DNA of 64,000 bases from assembly GCA_029215795.1 (NCBI GenBank), contig JARDYH010000003.1, positions 262,541,562 through 262,605,561 on the forward strand, given 5' to 3'. Shown piece by piece: positions 13,901 to 27,900 of the stretch. The position numbers and the translations under genes are program-made. Numbering within the stretch: the first letter of the stretch is position 1; each line of letters starts with the position of its first letter. A model generated the notes under the pieces. The model was given only the letters and a program-made list of their open reading frames with translations. It was not told the origin of the DNA and did no database searches. Source of the DNA: Anniella stebbinsi. Lineage: Eukaryota > Chordata > Lepidosauria > Squamata > Anniellidae.

Positions 13901-15900
13901 GTGTTGCTTATTTTCAATTTTTCCCAAATATCCATTTCTGTCAAAAACCCCCCCTCAAAAAAACCAGGGGGAAACAGTTTTTTGCATGGCTTCAAAATTT
14001 CCAAAATTTTAACATATTTACTCCATGACAACTGGATCCTTATTGGCTCTCCTGTCCACAGATTATTTACCCTTAATCCAGTACAGAAGACCAGATCCAT
14101 AGTGTGCCTTTCCAAATGTATTAAGCCCCATACAGCTTGCAAAGCAGATATTTGCAAAGCTGATAAAATATTTTTTAAAAAGCAGAGACAAGATGCTAGT
14201 AAGACAAAGGCATTTTTCCATATATTCGTTCTTGCATCCAAAACCTAGAACCCTTTACTTAGAACCCATGACAACTAAATCCTGCTGTCTGCAAGGGAGC
14301 TTAGTTTGCATGAAACATTGTCCTCCTGAGTACCTCAGAAGCTGAAGAACAGCAATGCAAGCTCATTATAGGTAATAAAAACAGAGCAAAGACATACAGG
14401 CAGATATACAGGCAGCAGGGTATGGTAAATAATGTGGCACACAGATTGATTATCTTGATAAAACAAATATAATCCACATGGGAAAGACAGCCCCCTGGAA
14501 TCCAGGAAACCCAAATGTATGGAGTTTGTTACGATGGGATGTGTCTTATCAGCATTTGCCACCCATAAGGATGAAAGCAATAATTTATAAAGCTATGCAA
14601 GGAACTCAAGGATGTGACAGAGGGGAGGTGTTCTGTAAACAGTCACTTGAGTAAGTTTGGCTTAATATGACCTTGAAGTGATAAGCCCAAAGAGAAACCA
14701 AACTGAGATATGAAGCCACTTAATGAGAACATTCAAGGACAGCCTGAAACAGCTTGGAGATAAATATGCAGCTGTCTCAATTCATGAAGACAGCAAATAT
14801 GAAAATGTTTGTTTTTTAAATGTTTATTATGTAAAATTTTATAACTAACTCAGTCAACTTTGACTATATTCAGTAGCTGCCATCAATAAATTATCTCAAT
14901 CTAGCTAGTTTGATTTCCTTCTCTCCACTCCCTATCAAGTGATTTTGCAGAGAGACTTTGCTAATAGATTACTATTCCTGCCCAAAGACAAAATCCCTTT
15001 TCAGGCTCTGCACAAAATTGCAACCTTCTTGGAGAGGCACCCTACTAAGAAGTCTAGGGTGGTGGGTGGGGGTCTCCTACTCATTCAGCTCTATTATTCT
15101 GCACACACAAGCGCACACTCCTGAACTGTCAGCAATTCAGTTCTTTGTTCCCATCTATCAAAGAAGTTTCAGTTTCTTGAAAAAGCATCAAGAATAAAGT
15201 ATGCTTAATTTTGAGTTCACAGTTGAGGTAGTCTGGGAATAGAGTGAGATGATTACCATAAAATTCTAGCATCCATGGGCAAAATACAAAGAGTTTCTTT
15301 AAGTATGGTCAACGACTGAGCATACCTAGTGGGGGTTTTTTACTCACATCCCCTTTGAACGGCAGGCCTCTTGACATATCATAAACTACCCAGTTTCAAA
15401 AGAAGCTTGCCCTATGGCATGGAGGACTGCTATTTGTGAAACAGTCTAGGGTGACCAGATAAAATCCAGGTCAGGGCTCATATAACTTTAACAGTTGTAG
15501 AAAAAATGACATTTTTAGCCAGTGTCATTTGTATGAATTAGTTCCTGGTGAAATTCCCTCTTCATCACCACAGTTAACGTTGCAGGCACTATACTAGAGT
15601 GACCAGATACAAAAGAAGGCAGGGCCCCTGCATCTTTAACTGTGGTGATGAAGAGGGAATTTCACCAGGAACTAATTGCATACAAATGACACTGGCTGAA
15701 ATTCCCTTTTCTCTACAACTGTTAAAGTTACATGAGCCCTGACCTGGATTTTATCTGGTCACCCTATGAAACACTAAACTCACAGCTCCCTTTGGTACAA
15801 CTAGTCACACTTTGGATCCAGGGCAGTTTGGATCCTGGATATTTGCATCCAGGCCAGTTCTTTAAATTTGCCTCACCAACAAGTTTCAAAAGACCCACGA

Positions 15901-15933
<33 letters not shown>

Positions 15934-18900
15934 CATATTCCCTTAAGTTAATATTATAATGCTGACAAAAGACACATTACAGCAATTGTGCCAGTGCTGA
16001 AAGCCAAATCATAATGTGCCAAATCTATATATGCATCTCAATGACAAAAACCTCACTAATCAAAGCAGTGCGAGTTCCAGAATTCTGGGAGCCTTTGAGC
16101 AAAGCACTTCAATGGGCGCCTTTAGCCTGGAAGAGGTAAGGCACACAAACAGTTCTCTCATGCTGCCTGTGACCTTCCATGGTGCACCCTGTAAAATATG
16201 ACCAGTGGTGCTGCTGGGTTCTTTGCCAAACTTGAGGCTGTGGCAAATGCACAGCCTCACCTCCTGCTGAAGGCAGGTCCTGGAGCCTGATCCAAAAGAT
16301 TAGAAAACAATAGGCTTGGTCTGCTTAAGTCTTAAGTCTTCAATATGATTCAGCACCAGAATCAACTATTTATCAAGGTTAGTACATCAAAATCAATGAA
16401 GTTCCAGTGTCACAATTTTTGGTAATAGCACTGTAGGAAGAACTGAGTCAGGCAGTACTGTTCAATATAGACAGCTCATCAGCATCCCACTCAAATAATT
16501 AGAGCTTTAACTAACAAAATTACGGTAACAATTACATGACAGCTAATTCTGCAAAAGCAATACTTAGGCAAACTGGTTAGATCATGCCCCTAACAATTTG
16601 GCATTCAAAATACAACTGTTAAGACAGTAGAATAATATTACATGTGTTATACTAGCCACCAATTAACAAGCAACAGCTTTCCATGCGGTAGATTATTCTG
16701 AGAAAACACTGTGAAGTGCTAAGACCAACTTACTTAAAACCTTTATGGTGGAGTTCTGGAGGAAGAGTAGTAGGAAGAAACAGTTCAAAATAAGTGATGG
16801 CCTTCTGCATGGTAACATCAAAGGGACACATTAATGGCCGCCATTCATCTAACATCTCTGCTGTGGTGTTTTCTGGAAAATACCTAAAGAGGGGAGTGAT
16901 ACATTAACCAATGTCCTGAAGTAACACATCAGCAACATATAGTTAAATGCATGGGATTCACTGCCACAAGTTGCGGGAATGGTCACTAGTCCAGATGTCA
17001 TTAGACAGAATCATGGAGGATTGATGAGCAGAAGCTATTACCCACAACAGCTAAATGGCCCCTCTGTGCATAGAGGCAGGATGCTCTGAATACTGGAACC
17101 CAGGGGACAAGCAACAGGACAAGGATATCACTTGCAGGTTCTAACTGAGGCCATCCCTACAGTATTTGGCTGCCTGCTATTGGAAATCAAAAAATATTCT
17201 AGATGTACTGATACAGCAAGGCAATTTAGACGTTCTCATTAGATTAGGGGGATTGGATTTAGGCAAAAACAACAACAACCTGCATATCTTAAAGGAATAC
17301 AAGTGGGAGTTGTGGGGCCATACAGTTTAGTCATGTGTCATCGCCCCCCCCCCCCCGCTCCACTGTACCCAGCAGCTAGACCTCCAGCAGCCACACATCT
17401 GGCAAGAGTGAGAAGGGGCATGGAGCGCCTCCACACAAGGTAGTCCAATTAGGGTAGTCCAATTAGCCCCAAATTCCCCCTCTTTACACTCATTTATCAA
17501 TACATGCATAGGGCCCCTTCTTATGCTTGCTGAGTATTTATTTATTTCATTTCTATACCGCCAAATAGATAGGGAACATAGCCACCAAGTACAGCCCCTC
17601 TCCTTCCCTCAACATGTGAGTGGTGTTCATTACAATAAACCTAATCAGACAGACAATAAGGGAAGGGGAAATTCAGTTTCCTAACTTGATGTTTGTTCAA
17701 CTTTTTTATTAAAGCTAGAAATGATTAATAAAATGGGAAGTGGCAGTGACAATTTTGCAATAATTATCATTTGTTCTATTAATAACATCAGGTTTATAGG
17801 ACACTCATAGCTTTCTTTATGCACTAATTCCTAAATTATAGGGCGAGAACAATGGAATTCTCTCTTTGGGGACAGTCCATCAACTACAAATCCATGAACA
17901 GAAACAGAAACAAGCTTATCTCCTTTTGCTTTGCTGTCCCCAGATTTCACTCAAGAAAGCTTTGCAGCCCATCCACAAAGGTTACAGTGATTGAGTTCAG
18001 ATGATTGCATAGGCCTCTCCACCCAGCGCCTGCAACCGCCATTTGCATAACTCCCCGCAATGCAGTGTGTGTTTGGCATGTTGTACCTGCCCTACAACCC
18101 ACGACTTGCAGTAGGGATTGTAGGGTGAGTATGAAGCCACTCCCTGCCGACACGCCGACACTAAGCGCTGAGTTCGGACGACACTGCATCGCGGGGAATT
18201 ACACAAATGGCAGTCATGTGCACAGCACATGCAGGGGCAGAATGACATCTTCTCCCTACACGATCGTCAAAATACCCCCACTGGATGCTTTAGGAATCAA
18301 AACTTGTCCAGTTCACTTAAGAGGGCTGAAATCAAACTCAACCTGAAGAAATGCCTGCTATAAGGTTGGTATAAGGCAGATTATTTTATTTCAGATGCAT
18401 GTATGTTGCAATATCTGCAATTCCAACTGTTTCCCCATAGTGTGTTGATACTATTTTAAAGAGTCTATTAAAACAATGCAAGCGAAATCTTGTGGCCATG
18501 ATTACGGAATGGTAGGATCATAGAATGGAGGAGCTCAAAGGTCACCAAGCCCAGCCACCTGTCCCAGCACTTCCGTTTAGGAATGAGATACGGACAGTTC
18601 TCAACAAGGGGGTGAGGAGTTTCTAAATGATTTTATATCTAGTACATTCAACACCATAGCCAACATAAACACAAATAACTATATAGCCTTCACAATTGAG
18701 CAGCTAAGACTTGAGAGGGAGGGAGCAAAATACTGGCACAATTTAAACTCTCAAAATCCTATTCTCTTCCAAACTTTGCAAGGATTTAAAATATACCATC
18801 CATAGTCATTTAAGCACTCAGGACTCAAGTTGCTGGCTATTGGTGGCAATGAACTCACAGGACTTTCCCCCCTTTCATAAAAAGTCCATAGAAAAGCCCC

Positions 18901-21900
18901 GTATGCAGGCAGGACTGCCTTGCCATTTAAGACTTTAAAGAGAAAAAACTGTATTTAAGCAGTACATAAAGGATTTGAAAACTATCAATATACTTACGGC
19001 CGACAGTTTTTCACAAGGGTTTTCAAAACGCTTTCTACAGAGCTAAAAGGAGAGAGAAAAGGAGAAAGGTTACATAAATAACATCATCCCATTTCAAGTG
19101 AAGGATATTAAGGCAACTACATGATTGTACAAAGTCTAAGATGATATTGATGCAATTAGACACCATCTGTGTACATGCAGCAGTTAATCTTCCTTTATGA
19201 TGCACACCTAATTATAAGGATTAAAACTGGTTTGCCCGATTCCTGAGTTTGCTCTTTCCTTCTCCTTGAGTATCTGCTGGACCGCATATAGAAATATCCA
19301 CCAGCATGTCCTGCATTAAGTAGCTCAGCCACTATCACTGTATCAGAGTTTGAAAGTAAGAAAGGTTGAAAAGTCCCACAATAGTCGATAAAGTTCCAAG
19401 ATAAATAGACTAAAATGCATCCCACCTACAAATTTGTCAGATTTTGTCCGTCGATATAAATGCCTGGAGTTATTGCATGTTATGAAAATCATATGTAAAA
19501 AAGCCATCCCTAGATCTTGGTGATTGTAGCAACTATTGATCGGTCACACATACCCCGTTTATAGGCAAGGTGCTCAAGCAGTGTCAGCGGCTCTACACCA
19601 GACACTCCTGGAGAATGCAGATTATCTGGACTCATTTCAGCCTGTTTTCCAGCCAGGTTTTGATACAGAAAACTCTCAGCAGCTTAACAAATAGTATCAT
19701 TCTGGACTACCTATATGGATTGGGGACACCGTGATACAGTATGATTATTTCTACCTAATCGGCAGGTTTTAAAAGATGCTGCTGAGAGACATTCTGCTCC
19801 TTCTCATGGCAATTTTGCTATGGGGTTCCACAGGGCCTTATTTTGTTCCTTATGCTTCTTACATCCTTTTTTTATATATATAATGTATTTTTTATTATTT
19901 CAAAACACCACCAACTTACAAACACAACACATCCTAAACTAGGAGTGAGCAACACATGGCCCACAGGCAGGGTCCCCTGTCCCTTTTTGCGGCCCCTAAT
20001 GCTCCTCGCCGCCATTGCATTTGCCACCAAAATTCAGTAATATGGCAGCAAAAAAGGTTGATATTTCTTTGTTTTGAGGAATACAAGTAGCAGTCTGCCA
20101 CTGAAATTCAGTGGCATGACAGCAAAATTACCCCTTTTTGCTGCTGCACTACCAAATTTTGGCAGCAAATTCAGCTGCAGAGGGGAGCAGGGGATGGCCC
20201 TTATTGAATGATGAAAGCAGAAAATTCCCCCCCAGACCTCTGGAGGTGGCCCATCTGTGTCCTACACAAAGCCATTGGGAGAAATAGTCCATACATTTGG
20301 GGAATAGTGTCATCAGTATGCTGGTGACACCCAACTCTATTTTTCCTTTTCATCTGGTTCTGTGTAGAATAAACATGTGAGGAATAGGAATGCTCTAGCT
20401 CTCCAGATCCCCTCTCCAAGTGTTTCTGTTGCCCTATACTCATGTTGGGCAACGGTCTGAAGAGGAGCACCTCCTGTTTCCATGGATACACATGATTCAG
20501 AACCCTGATTTTCCAGGAGGCAGTTCTCTTCATGAGCATAGGGTGATGGAAATGCGTGAGGAAGGGGCAAGGCTAACATGCTCCTTCTCCTCACATATAT
20601 CCTACACAGCCAGATAGGGCTAGAGGTACTGCAAGTGAGGACCAGGATGCTAAAGCTCACCTGTAGTGGATGGGGCTGTACTACCCCCACAAGGAGCAGG
20701 TTTGTTGTTGGTTGTTTTGTTGCCAACTGCACGATTGCCTTGGATAAGGATGGACTTGCCACAGTGACCTTGCCGCTCTTGAAACATCAGGGTTAGACTA
20801 CTGTCATGAAGCCTTCTCCAACCTGGTGCCCTCCAGTTGTATTGGACTATATCTCCCATCATCCCCAGCCACCATGGCTACTGTTGTAATGCATTAAGCA
20901 TGGGTCTACCTTCAACTGATTCAAAATGCTAATACTAGCCAACCGACCTGTTTTTGCAAGAGCTGGAATTGCTTTTACCTTGATACAGTGAAGCTTTCAA
21001 GCAAATCTATGAAGCTGTAAGGGTGGACACACTGTGCCCACCCAGTCTGAGTGAAGCCATGCCCATTGGCACTCTAAGGCACAGCCCCTGCCAAGATACA
21101 CGCCTACAGCCTCCTGAACAAGGGGTCTGTCCACTCCATTAACCTGAAGAGGGGCTAACTCACAGTAGGGGGCAGGGGACAGGCCTATAACACTGTCTCT
21201 CAGCCTAGTAATGTCCCCTGGTTTCAACCTCTATGGACTACAAACCTCTATGTGCTGATAAGTGAAGTCTGCGCCTAGTGGCTGAATATGTTACTGCAGG
21301 CTTCAACCACATGGACACATTGAAATTAACACATTTTAAGAATAAAATAACCCCAAAGTGCACATCCCTAGAGTCCCCTTAGGATGCATACAGACTTTAA
21401 GTGTCTAGGTTTCACAGTACTGTGGTACTTATGGATGGACATCCTCTTATTATAGATTGAAAAATATATACATTAATTACTCATGTTTCTGCCCAATTTT
21501 AATTGATTATGACTTTTAAAACGTAAATTATTTGGATCCAATATATCTTAAGGAGTGTGTCCTCTCATATGAACCTGCCAATCCACTGAGTGAATGGAAC
21601 CCTGGCCAGTGTATCCCTGCCTTCACAGGTGAGGTTCGTGGCAACTACAAGGGCCTTCTCCACTATGGTGCCACACGTTTTCCATACCTCTGGAATGACC
21701 TCCCCAGAAATTCAAGTGCCAACATCATTGCTTTCATTTAGACAGCAAATAAAAAAGACTTGTTTTCTCTCAGGGGTCTAACTTATAGATGCTTTCTATT
21801 AATTACTGCTCCTTCATCGGTTTTATTTTGCTTTGTTTAGCAATTGTTGGATTTCTGATTTTATATTTTTATATGAATACACAAAAATTAATACTGAATT

Positions 21901-24900
21901 GATGTTTTAATAAATTTATGTAAGCTGCCTTGGCCATCAAACTATGGACAGTATACGAATGCTTAATACATAAATAATAAAAACAACACTGCTTACCAGT
22001 CTGTGGTTTGTAACCAGGAATACTCATATACTATAGGCATCTTGTTCCTGTCCAATAATTATTATAAACAAGCAATTTCCCTTGAAAAGTATAGTGTTTT
22101 AGCCCTGAACAACATCCGTGCACTACTATATTTACACAAAACCAATAGAGAAAAATAAGCAACATTCTCGGGACATAGTCATTACCATTAAGGTAATATT
22201 CAGATCTATACTGTATTGCACTTGTGATTCAGTTGAAAAGTTAAGCTGCTCATCATACTATTCTATGATTCCAAGCCATTTTTGATCCAGCTTGTCTGAG
22301 CAAAGGGAAAGCTGTCATTTTGGCTGAGACTAAAAGTTCACACAAAGGAAGATAAAGGATAAAGAGCCCAGAGGTAAGAACCTGAAAGAACCCTTTTAGG
22401 TCAACAACTTTTGGTTGGCCTTACTGGCCAACCAAAAATTTGTTGTCACAAAGACACCCTGAGAATAAACAATGAGCTAAAAAAGAAAGCTTGAAGGAAG
22501 ACAAGGGAGTCTTGTCTCTGATGGTGCGCTACGTCTCTGAAACACAGCACAAGTAGGGAAATCTCCTACTCCCTTCTCCAGCTCTAAGCTTGGAGATGGG
22601 GGTGCGGAGTGAAGGGAAACATGCTGCTGCCCTGAACAGCTCAGAGCAGGAGGGCGGGCAGATGTATGCTCTGCCTCTGGGTCAGATGGGCACTCCTATC
22701 TCAGAACCCCTGTTCAGCCCCTGTTCAGAGCCCCTATCTCTGCCTTCCTGGTCCAGCTTCAAACTGGGGACAGGAGGAAGAGGAAGAGGAAGACCTGAAC
22801 TTAGCAAAGCCCAGCTCTCCACAATGAGGCATACAAGTGAGATTATTGAACTCTGAGAATAAACAATGAGTTGAGGAAGAAAACCTGAAGGAAGGGTAGG
22901 TGGAGAACAAGGCTTGAAAAAGAGGGCAGAGGAAACAAGAGGAGCCAATGAAGAAATGTCTAGTGTTTAAGGACAGGAGGAGATGTATGCTATCTGGGGA
23001 GGTAAGGTAGGCAGACACATTGACGTTTATGACACAGCAGCAACACGGCAATAGCTCACCACACCCTGTCTTATTGCAAACACAGAAGAAACTGAGGGAG
23101 GTAAAGTGATGTTCTGTGGAGGCTAGTCAAGACACAGGATTGCAAAGGAAGTGGGGCAGGGTAGGCAAAGGCCTGAAAAGTAGAAACCTGAAGAAATAAA
23201 GAGTAACAGAGGCATGAAGTTAAAGAAAGCTGCAGCGAACGTCAAAGTAGACTGGGGCAAAACTACACATCGGACCTGGAAAGAGTAGGGGATGTGCGCT
23301 ACTGGCAGATAAGTAAGGGAAGTTTGGAAGCCTGAAGACTGTGAGTCAGAAAACCAAGAAAACACAGGATTGCTAGGTCTAGAGCCTTGCTTCTCAAACC
23401 ATTTGAAGTGTAACCCACTTGTAAACTTTTTCTTTTGAGCCCTACTTTCCCCTCTACAAGAAAAATTGCAAGAATATCTAAAAGTTAACCCCAAACAAGT
23501 TTATATTTTTTATTTTAACATTCACATCCACACACACACATATACAGTGGTGAGGAAAAGTTTGTGAACCCTAATAATAATTACAGAAATTCCATAGTTT
23601 TACCATAATAGCCTTCATGAATCAAAATCAGTCCTTTTATAAATATCCAATACAGTTTATATTAACCCATTCTGTGTATTGAGAAATAAAACGAAGTATA
23701 AATTAGATAAACAAGAAGTACTTAAGAGCAATAGTAAGTGAACCACTCATTGCATCAGCTCAATTAAAGGGAATAATAAGAATCAAGTGTTTGAGTAATT
23801 AGGTAGATCTGCAGGGGTAAGTTTGGGAGGCCCTCTCCCATAAAAGGATCAGAAACTTTGTGAGTTTGGTCTTCATCATATGGTTGTGTGGAAACATGTC
23901 AAGCCACAATCAAAAGACATCTCTGAGGGCCTCAGAAAAGCAGCTATTGATAGTCTAGAAAGTGTTTAGAAACCATTTCGAAAAATTTGGAGCTCCAAAA
24001 ATGGAGAAGGTGCAAGATCACAGTCACTCTACCAAGGAGTGGTTGTCCTACCAAAATTTCTCCAAGAACAAACCAGTGTGCCATCCAGGAATTCAAAAAG
24101 AACCCAGAGTAACATCCAAGGATCTGAAGGCCACTCTTGGCTAATGTGAGTATTCATGACTCAACTAACAGAAAAAGACGGAACAAGAATGGTGATCATG
24201 GGAGGATAGCCAGGAAGAAACCACTGTTCTCTAAAAAGAACATTGCTGTCCATCTGAAGCTCACTAAAGATCACACAATTGATCCCCAAGACTTCTGGAA
24301 CAATGTTCTTTGGTCAGACAAGTCAAAGGTAGAACTTTTTGGCCTCAATGAGAAATGTTACGTTTGGCAAAAAACAAACTGAGTACAAACAGAAGAACCT
24401 CGTCCCAACTCCCAAGCATGGTGGTGGGAATGTGATGGTTTGGGCCTACTTTGTTGCTTCAGGAGCTGGATAGCTTGCCATCATTGACACAACCATGAAT
24501 TCTGCAGTGTATCAAAAGATTCTAGAGGAAAATATCAGGCCATCCATCCTTGGGCAGAAGCTGAATCGAAAGTGGGTCATGCAACAAGCCAATGATCCTA
24601 AACATACAAATAGATCTATAAAAGAATGGCTGCAGAAGAAATTCTGTATTCTAGAATGACCTAGTCAAAGTCCAGACCTAAACCCCATTAAAATGTTGTG
24701 GCAGGAGCTGAAGCAAGTTGTTCATGCAAGGAAGCCCTCCAATATCACTGAGTTGAAGCAGTCCTCAAAACTGATGTGAGACATTGACCAACATGGACAG
24801 GAAACACTTACTTGGAAGTCTTTGCTGATCAAACGGGTGCCACCAGGCACTGAATCTAAAGGTTCACATACTTTTTCACACATTGAAAGTGAATGCTGAA

Positions 24901-27900
24901 TCACTTGTGGATAAACACAAGCTGAAAACACACCATGTTTGTGTGTCATTTATTTAATCAGGTTATCTATTTATTGTTCTTTATCAAAGATTATGTGGTT
25001 AGATTAAGAACTGATAATATTTCAGAATGGAAATATGTGACAATTCTAAGGGGTTCCAAATCTTTTTCTCGCCACTATGTGAGTGTGTGTGCACAGTATG
25101 TATTTGAATAGAATGTAATTATCTCATGTGGGGAGGGAGGAGCAAGCAATACAGTCTCTGACAGCCCAGTGAAAGAGAGCCCGATTTTTTTTAAGTAGCC
25201 CCTCATGACACAGCAGGCTCATTGTGTGTTATATAAAAAGATGATGAGTCATGATTAACCCTCCATTTTGAATATACACCCCCTAATCAGGGGTTGTGCC
25301 ATGTTGTGAGAACCAGGCCACTGGGGGTTATTTAAGAGGTTAAACAACCCTCACATAGCCCTACTACTAATCAAGGGTTGCTTAACTCTCAAATAAACCA
25401 TGACGGTCAGACTCGCAAAAAATGGCACAACCAGCCCGATTGCCCAATTGAGGGCTCCATATTTAAAACAGTTGCTGCATATGCCTGGCATGAGCCAGCC
25501 ATCTTGTGCAAACCGAGTAATTGTGTGACCTATTCAGGAACATGTCAGCAAGGACCCAGAGTAGTTTAAAAAGTACTTGTCTAGGGTATGAACTGATGGA
25601 GGAATTGTGCTTTATCAAACATCTAGATCAGGGGCGCACAACCGTTTTGGCTCCGAGGGCTGTCAGGTGCCACACACGCACACACATATACACACCTGAA
25701 ACAGGTAGCTCTTTCCTCACTAATAGGAGCAGCAGAGAAAGAGCCAAGTGTGTGAGGATCACTGGGAGAGGGCATGGAGATCCCTCTCTCCACCACCCCG
25801 ATAATCCTCATACAGATTGCTCTTTCCAGTGATGAAAGAACAATCGGGATCTCTGAGGGAGGTAATTTGACAACAACGGCAGGGGGGCAGGGGACCTTTG
25901 GAGGCTGTAATTAAGGCTGGGGGGGCATATGTGATCCTGAGGACACAGGTTGTACACCCTTGATCTAGACGGTGAGCCATAAATGTTCTAGACTTTCTGC
26001 TGCATGAAAGGAGCATCTTTAGCTATTTTAAAAAATTGTATTAATCTATTCTGCTCATTAGCAAAGAGCGAAGGAGATAGATATTCTGGCTACTCTACAT
26101 TCAGGACCAAATATTAAAGTAACTTTTTGACCTTGGACCCGGGAAGAACATGCTGACAACATTTTAGTCCAGCCACAGATTCATTGCATGGCCTTGGCTC
26201 CTTCCGTTTACAAAAGACAAGCAACAATTTAACTGTAAAAATAAGTACTATACAAATTTATACCTTAAATTTAAGAAGCTACAGCACATTCACAGCCTAA
26301 GCTGCTAAAAGACTGCACTAGGAACTAGGAAGGCCCTGTTTGAAGTCTAGTTCCTGCCACAAACTCATGCCCGGAGGGGGGGGGGGGTGCATTACCAGTA
26401 ACTTACTTTATAGGGTTGGTGTTGAGATTACTGAAATAATACATGTGAGGTCCTCTGAATACTCAAAAGGTGTACAGAAGATAGGTTCATTTGCAGAATG
26501 GGGCAAGTCAGTGCAGCGTTGTAGAAGGGACCCCCGGTGACCTATCCTGATCCAGTCTGCTTGTTTTCTGGGGTTATTTTTAGAAGAATCAAAGCCCCAT
26601 TGCACAAGTGATGGCAGCAGAAGTAGAGCAGCCCCACTGGATACTGCCTGAAATATTAATTATTATTGTTTAAGGTGTCATGGGGGAGAAACACAATATT
26701 TTCTGTTTCATATTTCACTTGTATCATAAAGTTATAAAAGTTTATGTCCCTTAATTTTTAATCTGATCTAATCACGGTCAACTAATCATCTTCCCTCCTC
26801 TTTCCTTGGTACAAAGAACTGGCATCTCAATAGATGCCAGATGTATTATGCACAGCAATGTTTTAGTTGTATTTTTAATTACATGTATGCTAATTTTTGG
26901 GGGGGGGGGGGGTTGGCCAAAAAGCAGCATATAAATAAACTTTACCTTACAGACGTAAGGCAAATAAAGAAGACCAAAGACTCCTCGCAAATCAACTTGT
27001 TGACATAAGGAAAACAAAACGAACAGACCGATTTGAAATGAGGAGCACATTGCTAAAATCATTTGGAAAAACAATACAAGTTTATAAAAAAAAAACATGC
27101 ATCAGAAACAGGAAAATAGTCAGGGAGATATTCAGACCATTAGATTAGATGATAAAAGATATGAAAAGAATTACTGAAGGGAAATGAAGCTGAATGAATT
27201 CTTTGCCTCAGCCTTCATTGTGGAAGAAGTGGACAAACACCCATGCCCAAAGCTATTTTTCTCCAACAAGAGAGGCTAAACAAATCAAATACAGATGACA
27301 AGAAATGAAATTCTAGGAAAAACTAACACATTAAAACCAACAACTCATAGAGACCAGAGTCCAAGAGTTCTTAAAGAACTCAAAGGCAAAACTTGATTTT
27401 CCAACAAAAATTTGCAACATCACTGAAATCACCCCCCCTTACTTGAGGGTTGGAATTTTAGTTGAATTTTAAGATGTTTCATTGTTCTTTTAATAATGTA
27501 TTGGTTTTATATGGTTTTATTATAATTCATTAGTTTTATACGTTTTATTCAGTTTTATTTATTTTATGCTGTTTTGTATTTAATGTTGTTCCCCGCCTCG
27601 ATCCAGAGGGAGAGAAATAAATAATAAATAAATAAATGAATGAATAGCCAATGTAGCACCAATTTTTAAAGAGAGAATGGGGCTTGGAAGTCACAGCTTT
27701 GTTAGCCCAATGTTTGTGCAGGATAAATTGCTGGAAAGCACTATTAAAGCTGGAATTATTAAACATATAGGAGAATAAACCTTACTGAGGACGAATCAGA
27801 ATACCTTTTGCAGTTTCTTAAGAGTGTCGAGAAGTACATGGCCAGTAGTAATCCAAGGGCCAATATATAATTGGACATCCAAAAAGTTTTTAACAAAGGT

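Larger units (their letters stand above)
11948..16733 (-). other. PSME4 intron 5
   Basis: It holds a MIR-like fragment (12050-12295), a perfect 18-bp inverted repeat (13517-13562), a short palindromic MITE (13727-13843), a 319-bp foldback element (15448-15766) and an ATCT tract (15900-15933). The spacers at 12300-13500, 13850-15440 and 15940-16730 show nothing I recognise. Confidence 0.75.
16884..18997 (-). other. PSME4 intron 4
   Basis: It contains a CR1-type tail (16920-17190), a C13 run (17344-17356), a short L2-like tail (about 17530-17575) and an inverted-repeat fragment (18000-18245). The rest is unrecognised. Confidence 0.75.

Noticed and set aside
20337..20762. A 141-codon minus-strand ORF
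   Set aside because: Overlapping frames on the other strand are also open, the composition is not protein-like, and it has no neighbouring splice pattern or known domain.
23123..23494. A 123-codon minus-strand ORF next to the Tc1 element
   Set aside because: No similarity to transposases or other proteins I know, and no splice context. Probably chance.
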